Both the position numbers and the translations under genes were made by a program. A model generated the notes under the pieces. The model made no database searches, was not told where the DNA came from, and saw nothing but the letters and a program-made list of their open reading frames with translations. From the NCBI GenBank assembly GCA_024640255.1, contig JAHEFI010000001.1:62001-126000 (forward strand): a stretch of DNA of 64,000 nt, written 5' to 3'. Source of the stretch: Bacteroidota bacterium (GTDB taxonomy: Bacteria > Bacteroidota > Bacteroidia > Chitinophagales > Chitinophagaceae). Positions 45,284-54,963 of the stretch are shown here, one piece after another. Position 1 is the stretch's first letter. Every line of letters begins with the position of its first letter.

Positions 45284-46920
45284 TTCTTACTAAAAGTTAT
45301 ATCAGCAAGTAATACGGTTCTAGGATCTGCAACTATATGTGATGGCAATTGATCAACTGGAATTTTATAAGTACTATTTTTATTATTTAAATCTACTTTT
45401 ATAATTTTCGAACTTTGAGTATTTGAATTATAAATAGCCAATTCTATAGGTGTATTGAAAATAAAATTGCCAGATTGAGCCTGTGTTAGGTCAATCAATA
45501 CCTGTTTGTTTTTTGAATCGTATTTCCAATGCCCATCTATTTTCAGTACATATGGGTTTCTTAACCATTGATTTAAGTATGACTTCAAGTCTTCTTTAGC
45601 AAAAATTTCCATAGTTTCAATAAACTCTAACGTTGTGGTATTACTGTTATAATATTTTTTATAATAAGCTTGTATTCCTTTTTTAAAATTTTCATTACCC
45701 ATTCTGTTCCTTAACATATGTAATACCCATGCACCTTTTTGATATGTAATACCACTAGTTACAGGGCCTGATTCAGCAGTTCTATTATCTATGATACTAA
45801 AACTAGAATCCTTCTTGGTGTAGTCAATAACAAATTTTCTTGCTTTTAATAAACCAGCTATATATTCATCAGAACCATATTCACTCTCTTGAAATAAAAG
45901 GGTAAAATAGGTTGCAAAACCTTCGCTCAACCACGCATCATCCCAAGTAGATTCCGTAATTGCATTACCAAACCACTGGTGTGCAATTTCATGTATTACT
46001 ACATTTCTTAATCTTTCAGATTTCTTTCCATCCACTAAATTTTCAGCATATAAAATAGCAGATGAAGTTTCCATCCCGCCACTTACACTTGGAGATTGAA
46101 TATTTGCCAATTTTTCATAGGCAAATGGTCCAACATAGTTTGTATAAAAGGAAAGTACATCTTTAGTAGGGGTTTCAAAGTCTCTGAACCCAGCTTCTCT
46201 ATCTTTTGAATAAACCCAAGTTTGAATAGATTTATGATCAAATACATCAACATGCTGTACTGCAAACTCTGCAACTCCTAAAACATATAGCCAACTGGAT
46301 ACAGGGACATTTTGTTTCCAATGCGTTAAAGTATTTTCTGCGTCTATTTTGGATTCTTCCATCAATAGGCCATTAGAAACTACTTTATACTTAGATGGAG
46401 CAATTACAATGAATTCATTTGTAGCCTTATCATAAGGATGATCTATGGTTGGTAACCAATGTCTTGTATTATTTGGCCAGTTCTCGTTAAAAAAACACCT
46501 TTCACCATATTTATTTAAACCAATTTTTAAACCACCTGCAGGTATTCCTTTATATTTTATTGTAAACTCCCCAATTTGATCTTTTAGAGATCCATTATCC
46601 CAGTGTATTGTTAAATTATTTTGTTGATGTGTGAATTGAGCAGTAGTTCCATTGTAATATACTTCTTCTACTTGCATTCCCTTTTTTAAATTACTATCAA
46701 AATTTACTAGGTCTAGTCTAAAATCTTTTACACTTTCTTTTTTAAATATTACTTTAATTTTTGTTGTTCCTATAATTTCGTCTGTTTTATCTGAAAGCTG
46801 AATCTTAAAATTATAATGTAAAATATCTACATTAAAATTTTTCGGATAATTATCTGCCCAAGCTTTAAATGAAAAAGCAATTAGAAGTATAGTATAAAAA
46901 AAGATTTTAATTTTCATCAT
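45280..46920 (-). CDS. Exported M1 family metallopeptidase (second of pair)
   Basis: A 546-residue exported aminopeptidase with a signal peptide (about 1-22). The zinc site is complete: 'HEIAHQWFG' (His310, Glu311, His314) with the third ligand Glu333 in 'WLSEGFATYF', exactly 18 residues later. The substrate amino-terminus motif reads 'GGMETS' (281-286) where classical enzymes have G-x-MEN. It is shorter than full-length PepN. The upstream M1 gene on the same strand ends six bases before it, so the two form an operon. Confidence 0.9.
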   Translation of the reverse strand: MMKIKIFFYTILLIAFSFKAWADNYPKNFNVDILHYNFKIQLSDKTDEIIGTTKIKVIFKKESVKDFRLDLVNFDSNLKKGMQVEEVYYNGTTAQFTHQQNNLTIHWDNGSLKDQIGEFTIKYKGIPAGGLKIGLNKYGERCFFNENWPNNTRHWLPTIDHPYDKATNEFIVIAPSKYKVVSNGLLMEESKIDAENTLTHWKQNVPVSSWLYVLGVAEFAVQHVDVFDHKSIQTWVYSKDREAGFRDFETPTKDVLSFYTNYVGPFAYEKLANIQSPSVSGGMETSSAILYAENLVDGKKSERLRNVVIHEIAHQWFGNAITESTWDDAWLSEGFATYFTLLFQESEYGSDEYIAGLLKARKFVIDYTKKDSSFSIIDNRTAESGPVTSGITYQKGAWVLHMLRNRMGNENFKKGIQAYYKKYYNSNTTTLEFIETMEIFAKEDLKSYLNQWLRNPYVLKIDGHWKYDSKNKQVLIDLTQAQSGNFIFNTPIELAIYNSNTQSSKIIKVDLNNKNSTYKIPVDQLPSHIVADPRTVLLADITFSKN

Positions 46921-46926
46921 GTTAAA

Positions 46927-48537
46927 TTATTGAATAGTAACTGTTTTTAAATAATAACCAGTGGGATCTATCATTGGAGGGTGTGAACTATTTACTGTTA
47001 CTCCATCTTTTGTCAATGTAATTTTTTCAGCTTTACCATTAATAACTATTTCTAATGGAAGATCCATTATATAGTTGTTTGGCTTGATTAAATATTTATT
47101 ATAACCAAGTTCTTTTACATTTATTTCTATGGTCTTAGTTGTTCTTAAGTAAAAATCAAAAAAGGGTTTTAAAGAATATCCTGCTGCATTGCTAAATAGC
47201 TCTTCTACATCTTTCGAAGTAACAAAATTATCATAAGTGTATTGTGGATCAGTAGATAATTTCTTGATAGTAGGAAAAAACACTTGATCTCCCACTACAA
47301 ATCTTAAGCTATGCATAAAGAAAGCACCCTTTGTGTAAATATCATTTCCCGCATATGTTTCATCTTCTGAAAGCTCTTCTCCGCCTACCATTGGCTTTTT
47401 ATATTTAATACTTCTTTTCCAACCTGCAACTATTTTATTATAAGCTTCCTGACCCCCTAAATCATAATGGGCTAAACCTTCTGCATAAGTGCCAATACCT
47501 TCTTGTATCCACATATGTGCCCAATCTTTATTAGTTACTTTGTTGGCCCACCACTCGTGTGCATACTCGTGAAATAAGTTTGCTGAATACTCTTCATTAC
47601 CAATCTTAGCGTATTCAAACTTGTTATTAAATGTTATCATTGTTTGATGCTCCATTCCAGAGTTGGGTACTTCTGCAACACCAATTTTTTCTTTATACCA
47701 AGGATATTCTCCAAAATATTTTTCTAAAATTTTAGTATCTCTAATTTTAGTAGCAATTAATTTTTTGGCATGCATGGTATCTTCCTCTAAAACATAAAAT
47801 TCTATCGGTACAATATTTCCATTAATTGTTGTGTAAGTATCTTTTGCTACTTTATATTTTCCAATGTTAAACACTACACAATAGTTACTAATTGTATAAT
47901 TTGTTTTCCAATGAAAAGTGGAACTGTTTTTTTGATGCGTTGTTTTTTGTAATAAGCCAGGACCTGCTACTACCAATCCTTTTGGTACAGTAATATGCAT
48001 ATCCACCCCCTCGTTAGGCTCGTCGCTTGGATGGTCTTTACAAGGGAAATACATTCTGCCCCCTTCCTTTTGTATATTAATTGAAACCCAATCATTGCCA
48101 CTACTATCCTTTGCCCAAGTAAATCCACCTAACCATGGTGGTTTAACGGCTATTGGAGGCACACCACCATATTGAATGTCTACTAGTTGTTTTCCAATAG
48201 GGAAGCTTTTAGTTGAAGTGATATAAATTTTATCATCTTTTTGTTCAAAACGTACTGGCTTCTTATTGACAGTGATTTTATCGACAGTTAATAAGTGTAC
48301 TAAATCTAATAATATTGTATCTGTTGATTTTGAAAGATTCAAATCAACTATAGTATGACCTTGAATACTTTTATTTGGGATATCTACTGCAAGAGAGATA
48401 TCATAATGTCTAATATCCATTATGGCTTGCAGCGGCTTTAATTTACCTCCAGAAGAAAGATAAGTTAAGTCTTCTTGCTTTTGAGCATTAACTAATATTG
48501 TGGCGAATAATAATAAACTAGTAATAAAGGGTTTCAT
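46927..48537 (-). CDS. Exported M1 family metallopeptidase (first of pair)
   Basis: A 536-residue exported M1 peptidase with a signal peptide (about 1-18). The zinc motif is 'HEYAHEWWAN' (His323, Glu324, His327), and the third ligand is Glu346 in 'WIQEGIGTYAEGL'. The motif before it is 'SGMEHQ', a variant of G-x-MEN. It is clearly related to the gene that follows but well diverged, so this is an old duplication with likely different substrates. It probably acts in the periplasm on peptides. Confidence 0.9.
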   Translation of the reverse strand: MKPFITSLLLFATILVNAQKQEDLTYLSSGGKLKPLQAIMDIRHYDISLAVDIPNKSIQGHTIVDLNLSKSTDTILLDLVHLLTVDKITVNKKPVRFEQKDDKIYITSTKSFPIGKQLVDIQYGGVPPIAVKPPWLGGFTWAKDSSGNDWVSINIQKEGGRMYFPCKDHPSDEPNEGVDMHITVPKGLVVAGPGLLQKTTHQKNSSTFHWKTNYTISNYCVVFNIGKYKVAKDTYTTINGNIVPIEFYVLEEDTMHAKKLIATKIRDTKILEKYFGEYPWYKEKIGVAEVPNSGMEHQTMITFNNKFEYAKIGNEEYSANLFHEYAHEWWANKVTNKDWAHMWIQEGIGTYAEGLAHYDLGGQEAYNKIVAGWKRSIKYKKPMVGGEELSEDETYAGNDIYTKGAFFMHSLRFVVGDQVFFPTIKKLSTDPQYTYDNFVTSKDVEELFSNAAGYSLKPFFDFYLRTTKTIEINVKELGYNKYLIKPNNYIMDLPLEIVINGKAEKITLTKDGVTVNSSHPPMIDPTGYYLKTVTIQ

Positions 48538-48633
48538 ATGCTATATTTTGCTCTATGAATTTAAGCAAGTTTATTCTATATTCGTATATAATCATTAAGG
48601 ACTGTTTGGTCATTGAAAAATCCAACTTTATTT

Positions 48634-49500
48634 ATGAAATCACGTAGAGATTTTTTACAATTATCTTCAATGGGCTTAATGGGAGCCTATTTGCCTAAAT
48701 CATTGAATTTAATAAGCTTAAATCAAAAGCCAAAGCTTTCTTTACAGCTTTACACCGTTAGAGATCAAATTAAAAATGATCTTCGAGGTACAATTAAAAA
48801 AATTGCTGATTTAGGTTTTAAAAATGTAGAAACCGCCTTCTGGCCTGAAGGAGTTAGTTTAGCAGAAGCAGCTTCTGTTTTAAGAGAATTTAAATTAAAT
48901 GTAAGCTCTTGTCACATAGAATTACCAGTAGGTGATCAAAAAGAAACATTTTTAGCAAATGCTAAAGCTTTTAATTGTAAAAATCTTATTTGGCATGGAT
49001 GGCCTGAGGATAAAAGATATAGTAGTTTAGAAGGAACCAAAGCATTAGTGAAAATATATAATGACGCAAATAGGTTTGCAAAAGCTAATGGCTTACATTT
49101 TGGATTACACAATCACTGGTGGGAATTTAGAAACAAGGTTTCAGACAAATTTGTTTATGAAGTTTTATTAGAAGAACTTGATAAGGATATCTTTTTTGAA
49201 ATTGATACTTATTGGGTAAAAGTTGCAGGGCACGATCCAGCAAAAATAATCCATCAATTTGGAGAAAGAGTAAAACTGATGCATGTAAAAGATGGGCCTG
49301 CATTGTATAACGATCGTTTAGCAATTGATAATCCAGATCCAATGACACCTGTTGGGCAAGGATCACAAAATTTTCCTTCTATATTTAAAGCAGCAGGTTC
49401 AGGTTGTGAATGGCTGGTTATTGAAATGGATAAAACAGCTATTGATGTTTTTGATGCTTTAAAACAAAGCGTAGATTATATGAAACCTTTTGTCGTATGA
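48634..49500 (+). CDS. Exported sugar phosphate isomerase/epimerase-like TIM-barrel protein
   Basis: 288 residues from the ATG at 48634; a TTG seven codons earlier is less likely. The N-terminus 'KSRRDFLQLSSMGLMGAYL' is a twin-arginine (Tat) signal, so the protein is exported folded, probably with its metal. The rest is a xylose-isomerase-like barrel: 'LSLQLYTVRDQI', 'LHNHWWEF', 'FFEIDTYWV', 'LMHVKDGPAL' and 'WLVIEMDK' carry the expected Glu, Asp, His and Glu metal ligands. Substrate unknown, probably a sugar. It overlaps the DUF1569 gene by four bases (ATGA). Confidence 0.85.
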   Translation: MKSRRDFLQLSSMGLMGAYLPKSLNLISLNQKPKLSLQLYTVRDQIKNDLRGTIKKIADLGFKNVETAFWPEGVSLAEAASVLREFKLNVSSCHIELPVGDQKETFLANAKAFNCKNLIWHGWPEDKRYSSLEGTKALVKIYNDANRFAKANGLHFGLHNHWWEFRNKVSDKFVYEVLLEELDKDIFFEIDTYWVKVAGHDPAKIIHQFGERVKLMHVKDGPALYNDRLAIDNPDPMTPVGQGSQNFPSIFKAAGSGCEWLVIEMDKTAIDVFDALKQSVDYMKPFVV

Positions 49501-49958
49501 AAAATCTAGAACCTTCTTTAGATAAATTATATAGTTATATCCCAGAAGCTGATATGCTTAATAGCGCTGTATCTTCAGTGAATGTGGCTTGGCATATAGA
49601 ACATAGTTTATTGGTTATCTCAAAAATTATTGAAACAGTTGTAAACTCTGACCCAGCTAAGTATGAATGGAAATTTGATTTTAGAAGAAGCTTTGTTTTC
49701 TTTTTAGGCAAGTTTCCAAGAGGCAAAGCGAAAGCACCAGAGGTTGTTATTCCTGTACAAAATGGTCAACCAAATTTTGATGCGCTATTTCGTTCAACAA
49801 GGACCGCCATTACACAATTACAAAATGCTCAAAAGAATCAATTCTTTGTACATCCAATTTTTGGGAAATTAAATAAGAAAGATACATTCACTATGTTAGA
49901 TATCCATACCAAACATCATCTTCTAATTATACAAGATATTATTTCTCAAACTCTATAA
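49497..49958 (+). CDS. DUF1569/DinB-like protein
   Basis: A 153-residue cytoplasmic protein of the DinB/YfiT-like four-helix-bundle superfamily, close to DUF1569. It shows 'NVAWHIEHSLLVISKII' near the N-terminus and 'HPIFGKLNKKDTFTMLDIHTKHHLLIIQDI' at the end. The His residues in these places (one near 33, several near 132-142) may bind a metal. Family members include thiol-dependent metalloenzymes, but the function here is unknown. The ATGA overlap couples it to the TIM-barrel gene. It overlaps the convergent BNR gene by 20 bases. Confidence 0.75.
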   Translation: MKNLEPSLDKLYSYIPEADMLNSAVSSVNVAWHIEHSLLVISKIIETVVNSDPAKYEWKFDFRRSFVFFLGKFPRGKAKAPEVVIPVQNGQPNFDALFRSTRTAITQLQNAQKNQFFVHPIFGKLNKKDTFTMLDIHTKHHLLIIQDIISQTL

Positions 49959-51216
49959 TATGCTCTGATGCATATTCGTCATCACCTGGTTTAATTCGCT
50001 TCACAAAAAATCTTGCACGCTTACCTAGTTTTAAAGAGGTTCTTTTTTCTTTAATATCTTCCTCTGTATCTAAAGGTTGTAAAGATGGATACCATAAAAT
50101 ATATCCAGGCTTTTGAAACACCAATGCTGGCTTACTCCAGTTTTGACTATTATCACCAGTACCTAGATCTTTGTGCTGATTAAAGGAGATATATATTTTA
50201 TCACCCTCCCATGATTTACCTTCTACTCTTCCCATCAACATTACCCAACAATTCAAATAACTATTCCAGCTAACAGATGGTCCCCAATGAAATCCACCTG
50301 TTGGCGATGATGCAGCGCCACCACCATCTTCTTTTTTAATTTGCAATGAAGCGACAGGTTTACCAAAACTATTATGAGCAATACTAAATGCTTTACCATC
50401 CCATCGTTTAGCCTTACCAATTGGATTATCTAAATCAGATAAAGCTATTCTAGCAATACTGATACATTGTCCTGCAGCTTCTTTGCTTGCATTATATGTT
50501 TTTGCATCATATACACCCGGATATCCATACTCCCCATAAAATATATATAAATAATGTCCACTTGCAATAGCAGATGGATCACCTACACCACCAGCAAAAG
50601 TATTTGAAGTATTATGTGGTTTTAAAATCATACGAGGATTTAAATCTTCAAGTATGATACCTTTATTATTCCAAGATTTTCCGCCGTCCGTTGATTTCAT
50701 GATACCAATTCTACATACTGCTGCCGGACTTTCTGGACCAGTAAGGCCCTGGGGCCATAATTTACTATCTTGATAACCTTCTTTTGTTTTGGGATTATAA
50801 GGAAGTGTACTTGGATAATTCTCATTATGATATAATGCATAAAGGGTTTTCCCAGACTTGTCTTTGGCATCTTGATATACTGTCTCAAACCATACAGCCC
50901 CATGTAAACCTTTTTCATTTACAGGAACATTAGCGGGCATGATAGGATCATGAAACTGATTCGCAGCATTTTTAAAAACCTTATTTGCATTTGTTCCATC
51001 AGAGTACTTCAAATTTTTTGAATAACCCCAAAGTGGATCTTCACCATATTTTCCAGGAAAGATTCTAAAAGTATCTGCCACCCATACTTCTGCCATATTG
51101 CAATCCACGAAAGAATTAAAACTTACTTTACTTGTAGGAATTAATTTAAACTTCGGTGTTTGGGGTTCTTGAATAAAGAGACTAGCCAACCAACTCATTA
51201 CAATCAATAAAGGCAT
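49939..51216 (-). CDS. Exported Asp-box (BNR-type) beta-propeller protein, probable glycoside hydrolase
   Basis: A 425-residue protein with a short hydrophobic N-terminus that could be a signal peptide. One clear Asp-box, 'STDGGKSWNNKG' near 170-182, and repeated Trp/Tyr/Gly-rich blades ('GDPSAIASGHYLYIFYGEYGYPG', 'GGFHWGPSVSWNSYLNCWVMLMGR') suggest a five-bladed propeller. This resembles secreted sialidase-like or GH43/GH117-type enzymes. I cannot assign a family or the catalytic residues with certainty. It lies between the isomerase-like gene and an acetyl-esterase-like gene, which fits carbohydrate breakdown. Confidence 0.65.
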   Translation of the reverse strand: MPLLIVMSWLASLFIQEPQTPKFKLIPTSKVSFNSFVDCNMAEVWVADTFRIFPGKYGEDPLWGYSKNLKYSDGTNANKVFKNAANQFHDPIMPANVPVNEKGLHGAVWFETVYQDAKDKSGKTLYALYHNENYPSTLPYNPKTKEGYQDSKLWPQGLTGPESPAAVCRIGIMKSTDGGKSWNNKGIILEDLNPRMILKPHNTSNTFAGGVGDPSAIASGHYLYIFYGEYGYPGVYDAKTYNASKEAAGQCISIARIALSDLDNPIGKAKRWDGKAFSIAHNSFGKPVASLQIKKEDGGGAASSPTGGFHWGPSVSWNSYLNCWVMLMGRVEGKSWEGDKIYISFNQHKDLGTGDNSQNWSKPALVFQKPGYILWYPSLQPLDTEEDIKEKRTSLKLGKRARFFVKRIKPGDDEYASEHIIEFEK

Positions 51217-51276
51217 GCAATTATATTTTAGTAATGTAATCTACTAAATTTATTAACTTCAATAAAATATCTTCAG

Positions 51277-52179
51277 ATGAAAATCAATATCATATCTATT
51301 ATAACAATACTTCTAATGACAACTACTATTCAAGCACAGTATCAACCTTTATATAAAGTAACACCTAACCAAATTAAAGTAGCGAATGAAGAAAAGGAAG
51401 AACAATTTGAGGGCATTACTATTGTGAGTAAAGTAACAGAACCTGCTTTTCAATATTTTAGAGTAAAAGAAGATAATTTAAAAAGACCCTGTGTTATTAT
51501 ATATCCAGGAGGTGGCTATACTATTTTAGCAAGTGGTCATGAAGGCATTGATGTAGCTAAGTTCTTTAATAGTATTGGTGTGAATGCAATGGTAGTGAAG
51601 TATAGAATTCCAAACGATAAAGTGCAAAACGATAAATCTATTGCACCACTACAAGATGCACAACAAGCTATTTTATTAGCAAAGACCAATTCAAGCGCCT
51701 GGGGTATTGATGATAAGAAGATTGGAATATTAGGATTCTCTGCAGGCGGTCATCTGGCTGCGAGTTTATCAAGTCATTATGCAGATGTAAAAATTGACAA
51801 TCCTTCTAAGGTTTCTTTAAGACCTGATTTTCAAATTTTGATCTATCCAGTAATTACTATGAAGGATTTTGGTCATGCTGGATCTAAAGAGAATTTAATA
51901 GGAAAGGATCCAACGCCAGAACAGATTCAATATTATAGCAATGAATTAAATGTAAATGAGCAAACACCCCCAGCTTTTATAGTGCATGCAATCAATGATG
52001 ATGCAGTACCAGTTCAAAATGCACATGTGTATGATAGTGCTTTAAAAGCAAATAAAGTTTCTTCTACATTATATTTATACGAGAAGGGTGGACATGGATT
52101 TGGCATGAAAAATCCAACAGCCTCAGAACAATGGACAACACCATTGACTGCTTGGCTTCAAAAAAGAAAAATAATTTAA
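51277..52179 (+). CDS. Exported alpha/beta hydrolase, acetyl-esterase-like
   Basis: A 300-residue exported hydrolase with a signal peptide (about 1-20). The nucleophile elbow is 'GFSAGGH' (Ser155). An oxyanion region 'YPGGGYTILASGHEG' lies near 77-91. The acid probably lies in 'AINDDAVPVQNA', and the catalytic His in 'EKGGHGFG' near 273. This arrangement matches the acetyl esterase/deacetylase group acting on xylan or other acetylated sugars. The neighbouring BNR protein and the GH95 gene further on support a carbohydrate role, but the substrate is inferred. Confidence 0.82.
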   Translation: MKINIISIITILLMTTTIQAQYQPLYKVTPNQIKVANEEKEEQFEGITIVSKVTEPAFQYFRVKEDNLKRPCVIIYPGGGYTILASGHEGIDVAKFFNSIGVNAMVVKYRIPNDKVQNDKSIAPLQDAQQAILLAKTNSSAWGIDDKKIGILGFSAGGHLAASLSSHYADVKIDNPSKVSLRPDFQILIYPVITMKDFGHAGSKENLIGKDPTPEQIQYYSNELNVNEQTPPAFIVHAINDDAVPVQNAHVYDSALKANKVSSTLYLYEKGGHGFGMKNPTASEQWTTPLTAWLQKRKII

Positions 52180-52180
52180 A

Positions 52181-52417
52181 CTATTTGTTTTCTGCTCTTC
52201 TTCTTGCTTCTTCAGCTTCCTTGTAGATTCTAATCCAAGTAAGAGATATATCAATCACGGCCAATAATGGTCCTAATATAATTACCATAATTACTTCTAA
52301 ACCTGGAGTATATCCAATTACACCATCAAAAGAAGTAGACTTTGATCTTTTGTATAATTTATATACACAATAGATAGCAGATACAATCCAGATAGCGAAA
52401 ACGATATTCTTGTTCAT
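52181..52417 (-). CDS. Small membrane protein of unknown function
   Basis: A 78-residue protein with two predicted membrane helices (about 5-19 and 43-62) and a charged C-terminal tail ('YKEAEEARRRAENK'). No family recognised. It has a TACCTTTG element on the minus strand (52435-52442) 17 bases before its start. Its stop is one base from that of the convergent esterase gene. Confidence 0.65.
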   Translation of the reverse strand: MNKNIVFAIWIVSAIYCVYKLYKRSKSTSFDGVIGYTPGLEVIMVIILGPLLAVIDISLTWIRIYKEAEEARRRAENK

Positions 52418-52443
52418 AAGTATGATTTGTTATACAAAGGTAC

Positions 52444-52470
52444 AAAAAAGCCCCACTAATTGTAGGGCTT
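52444..52470 (-). terminator. Terminator of the DUF6526 gene
   Basis: On the minus strand AAGCCCTAC pairs with GTGGGGCTT (one G-U pair) around a 5-base loop and is followed by a run of T residues. It lies about 20 bases after the stop of the DUF6526 gene and before the small membrane protein gene. Confidence 0.88.
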
Positions 52471-52491
52471 TGATTTAAATATATTTATACA

Positions 52492-52920
52492 TTAAACTCT
52501 GTGGTAATCTCCTTTCCAGTTTTGAATAGCCAATTTGATATCTTTGCTACTTAAATTTTCTTTAATAGCTCTCTCTAGTAATGCTAAATATTCTGCATCG
52601 CTTGCAAAACGCAAAGCAATAATTTGTCCAATTCTTAACTCTGATGGTAAAGCTTTGCCTGTCATAATATAATAACGTAAACTTTCTTCTGCTCTAATGG
52701 CTCTATCCTGTGCTTTTAATGGGAAAGATCTAGCATACCAAGCTAATAATATAAAAGTGATAGAAGTTAACACTAATAAAGAAGCTAGGTATTTGTTTTC
52801 TGGAGTGGCTCTTAATAAATAATTGATAGATCCACCTAATAATGCGAAAATGGCTCCAAAAGTTACATAGTGAAAACCTGGAACCATTTGTGGATGGTTT
52901 TTTACATTCTGTTCTTGCAT
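52492..52920 (-). CDS. DUF6526 family membrane protein
   Basis: A 142-residue protein with two membrane helices (about 20-38 and 45-63). They are followed by a cytoplasmic domain with the family phrases 'LKAQDRAIRAEESLRYYIMTGKALPSELRIGQIIALRFASDAEY' and 'IKLAIQNWKGDYHRV', matching DUF6526. Its function is unknown. It starts 27 bases after the serine hydrolase gene and may share its transcript. Confidence 0.8.
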   Translation of the reverse strand: MQEQNVKNHPQMVPGFHYVTFGAIFALLGGSINYLLRATPENKYLASLLVLTSITFILLAWYARSFPLKAQDRAIRAEESLRYYIMTGKALPSELRIGQIIALRFASDAEYLALLERAIKENLSSKDIKLAIQNWKGDYHRV

Positions 52921-52947
52921 ATACTTGTTTTTTATTTTAAAAGTAAT

Positions 52948-54510
52948 CTATTTAACTCTCTTTAAATCTAAATCATGAAAATCAAAACTAAAATCGGTTA
53001 ATGGTGATATTGCTTTCATGGTTAAACCAGAAGGCTTACCGTCCATATCTGTTGTAAACATTAAATAAGCATCTGCATCCATTGTTCTATCGGTCCATCT
53101 TACAATTAAGGAATTGCCTTTATAAGGTAAAACCTCACCACTTAATTTAGAAGATCTTTTACTTTCAAACCAAGCTTTACCGTTTTTCATGCTTATTTCA
53201 ATATCTCCAAACCAAACATCTCTATAAGTTCCTAAGTAGGGTTGAAAATTAAATTTACCTCCAGCTTTTGATAACTGCGCTTGCATATCTTTCTCTACAT
53301 CCTCACCAATTTTCTTTGCTTCTGCTTCACCTTTATCTACACGATCCTTCATAATTTTTACCCAATCATAGCCACTCACTCCTAAATAACTATCTTGAAT
53401 GGTTCTACTAATAGCATTAAACGCTGCACCCATTTGTTGGTTAGTGAAAACAATTATACCTAATTGTAATTCAGGGAACATCACTACTTGTGTTACCATA
53501 CCTGCTAATCCTCCGGTATGGGTTACTTGTTTATATCCTTTCACATCACTTAAGAACCAACCTAATCCATAAGCTGCAAAGTGTGTGTTGTAAGGCGCTG
53601 CAGTGCCAGCTTTGATAACAGTTTGTGGTGTCCATGTTTCATCGTGAACTTCGGCACTAAATATTTTATTTTGTAAACCTTCTCCATATTTTCCATGATT
53701 CATTTGAGCAATTACCCATTTGCTCCAATCAGTTACATTGCTCCAAATACCGCCAGCGGCATTAGCACTTTCACTCCAATCAATATCTAGTACTTGTAAT
53801 TTTCCATTTACTGGAGCGTGAGGACGAACCGCATTGCTATTATCTTTTAGTCTGTACAAAGAAGCAGCTGTTTTTTGCATACCCAATGGCTTCATGATTC
53901 TTTGCTCTACTAGATCTTCCCATTTAATTCCTGAAGCTCTCTCTGCAACTTCACCTGCTACGATATATAAGTTGTTATCATAATCGTATTTTGTTCTAAA
54001 AGCAGATACTGGTTTTAAATATCTTAAATTATGAATGATGTCTTTTTTAGTAAAATTACTTCCGTCAGGAAACATCATTAAATCTCCTGCACCTAATCCT
54101 AATCCACTTCTGTGTGTTAATAAATCTCTAATAGTAAATGCATCCGTTACATAGGGGTCATACATTTTAAATTCAGGAATATAATCTGTTACACGATCAT
54201 CCCATTTAATTTTTCCTTCATCTACTAATTGTCCTAGAACTGCGGCAGTCATGGCTTTGCTGTTGGACGCCACACCAAATAAGGTATTCTCATCTACTTT
54301 TTTCCCTGTTGTTAAATTAGCAACACCATAACCCTTAGCATGTATTAGTTTACCATCTTTTACTAAACCCACTGCTATACCAGGCACATTAAATGTTTTT
54401 AAAACCAATTCAGTTAATGAATCAATTTGTTTTGCACTAATGGGTTGTGTTTGAGCTATTACGCTGATTATCTGAAATACAGCTACAATCAATAAGAGGC
54501 TTTTTTTCAT
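52948..54510 (-). CDS. Exported serine hydrolase, class C beta-lactamase family, with DUF3471-like tail
   Basis: A 520-residue exported protein with a signal peptide (about 1-19). The class C/penicillin-binding-protein motifs are S-x-x-K as Ser82-Asn-Ser-Lys85, Y-x-N as Tyr177-Asp-Asn179 and an H-T-G motif in 'THTGGLAG' near 330. The last 100 or so residues ('YLGTYRDVWFGDIEISMKNG') form a DUF3471-like lipocalin-type domain. Such proteins are D-aminopeptidase- or esterase-like; resistance to beta-lactams is not implied. Confidence 0.87.
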   Translation of the reverse strand: MKKSLLLIVAVFQIISVIAQTQPISAKQIDSLTELVLKTFNVPGIAVGLVKDGKLIHAKGYGVANLTTGKKVDENTLFGVASNSKAMTAAVLGQLVDEGKIKWDDRVTDYIPEFKMYDPYVTDAFTIRDLLTHRSGLGLGAGDLMMFPDGSNFTKKDIIHNLRYLKPVSAFRTKYDYDNNLYIVAGEVAERASGIKWEDLVEQRIMKPLGMQKTAASLYRLKDNSNAVRPHAPVNGKLQVLDIDWSESANAAGGIWSNVTDWSKWVIAQMNHGKYGEGLQNKIFSAEVHDETWTPQTVIKAGTAAPYNTHFAAYGLGWFLSDVKGYKQVTHTGGLAGMVTQVVMFPELQLGIIVFTNQQMGAAFNAISRTIQDSYLGVSGYDWVKIMKDRVDKGEAEAKKIGEDVEKDMQAQLSKAGGKFNFQPYLGTYRDVWFGDIEISMKNGKAWFESKRSSKLSGEVLPYKGNSLIVRWTDRTMDADAYLMFTTDMDGKPSGLTMKAISPLTDFSFDFHDLDLKRVK

Positions 54511-54620
54511 ATGTCTTTATTTACCTTATGAAATTAATCAATATTCTAAGTAAAACAAGGTATTTATACGCTATTTGATACTGACTAAAATATATAATAT
54601 AGTTGAGATAAAATAAAAAG

Positions 54621-54635
54621 TTCCCAAATTGGGAA
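54621..54635. promoter_or_regulatory. Probable HigA operator palindrome
   Basis: TTCCCAAATTGGGAA, a perfect 7+7 palindrome around one base, lies 28 bases before the higB start in the 153-base gap after the divergent serine hydrolase gene. Antitoxins of this type repress their own operon by binding such sites. The rest of the gap shows nothing else recognisable. Confidence 0.65.
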
Positions 54636-54663
54636 ATTTAAGTTAATTTTCAAATATATTTCA

Positions 54664-54957
54664 ATGAGAGTGATCGCAAAAAGAACCATACGAAATTATA
54701 TTGCCCAACACCCAGATTGTGAACAAGCTCTTTTAACTTGGCATAAAGAAGCTAAAGCAGCAAAATGGAAATCACCTTCTCATATTAAATTAAAATATCC
54801 CTCTGCAAGTATTATCCATAATAACAGGGTGGTATTTAATCTTAAAGGCAATCATTATAGGTTAGTGGTAAAAATTAATTATTCATTATTTATTGTATGG
54901 ATAAAGTTTATTGGCACACACGCTCAATATGATAAAATCGATGTAAGTAAAATTTAA
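54664..54957 (+). CDS. higB: HigB-family toxin (mRNA interferase)
   Basis: A 97-residue RelE-superfamily toxin of the HigB_toxin type, which cuts mRNA on the ribosome. It shows 'WHKEAKAAKWKSPSHIKLKYPSASIIHNNRVVFNLKGNHYRLVVKINY' in family order and ends 'FIGTHAQYDKIDVSKI'. His89 and Tyr92 of 'THAQYDKID' lie in the usual C-terminal active-site segment. The toxin-first order is typical of higBA. Confidence 0.92.
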   Translation: MRVIAKRTIRNYIAQHPDCEQALLTWHKEAKAAKWKSPSHIKLKYPSASIIHNNRVVFNLKGNHYRLVVKINYSLFIVWIKFIGTHAQYDKIDVSKI

Positions 54958-54963
54958 AATTAT

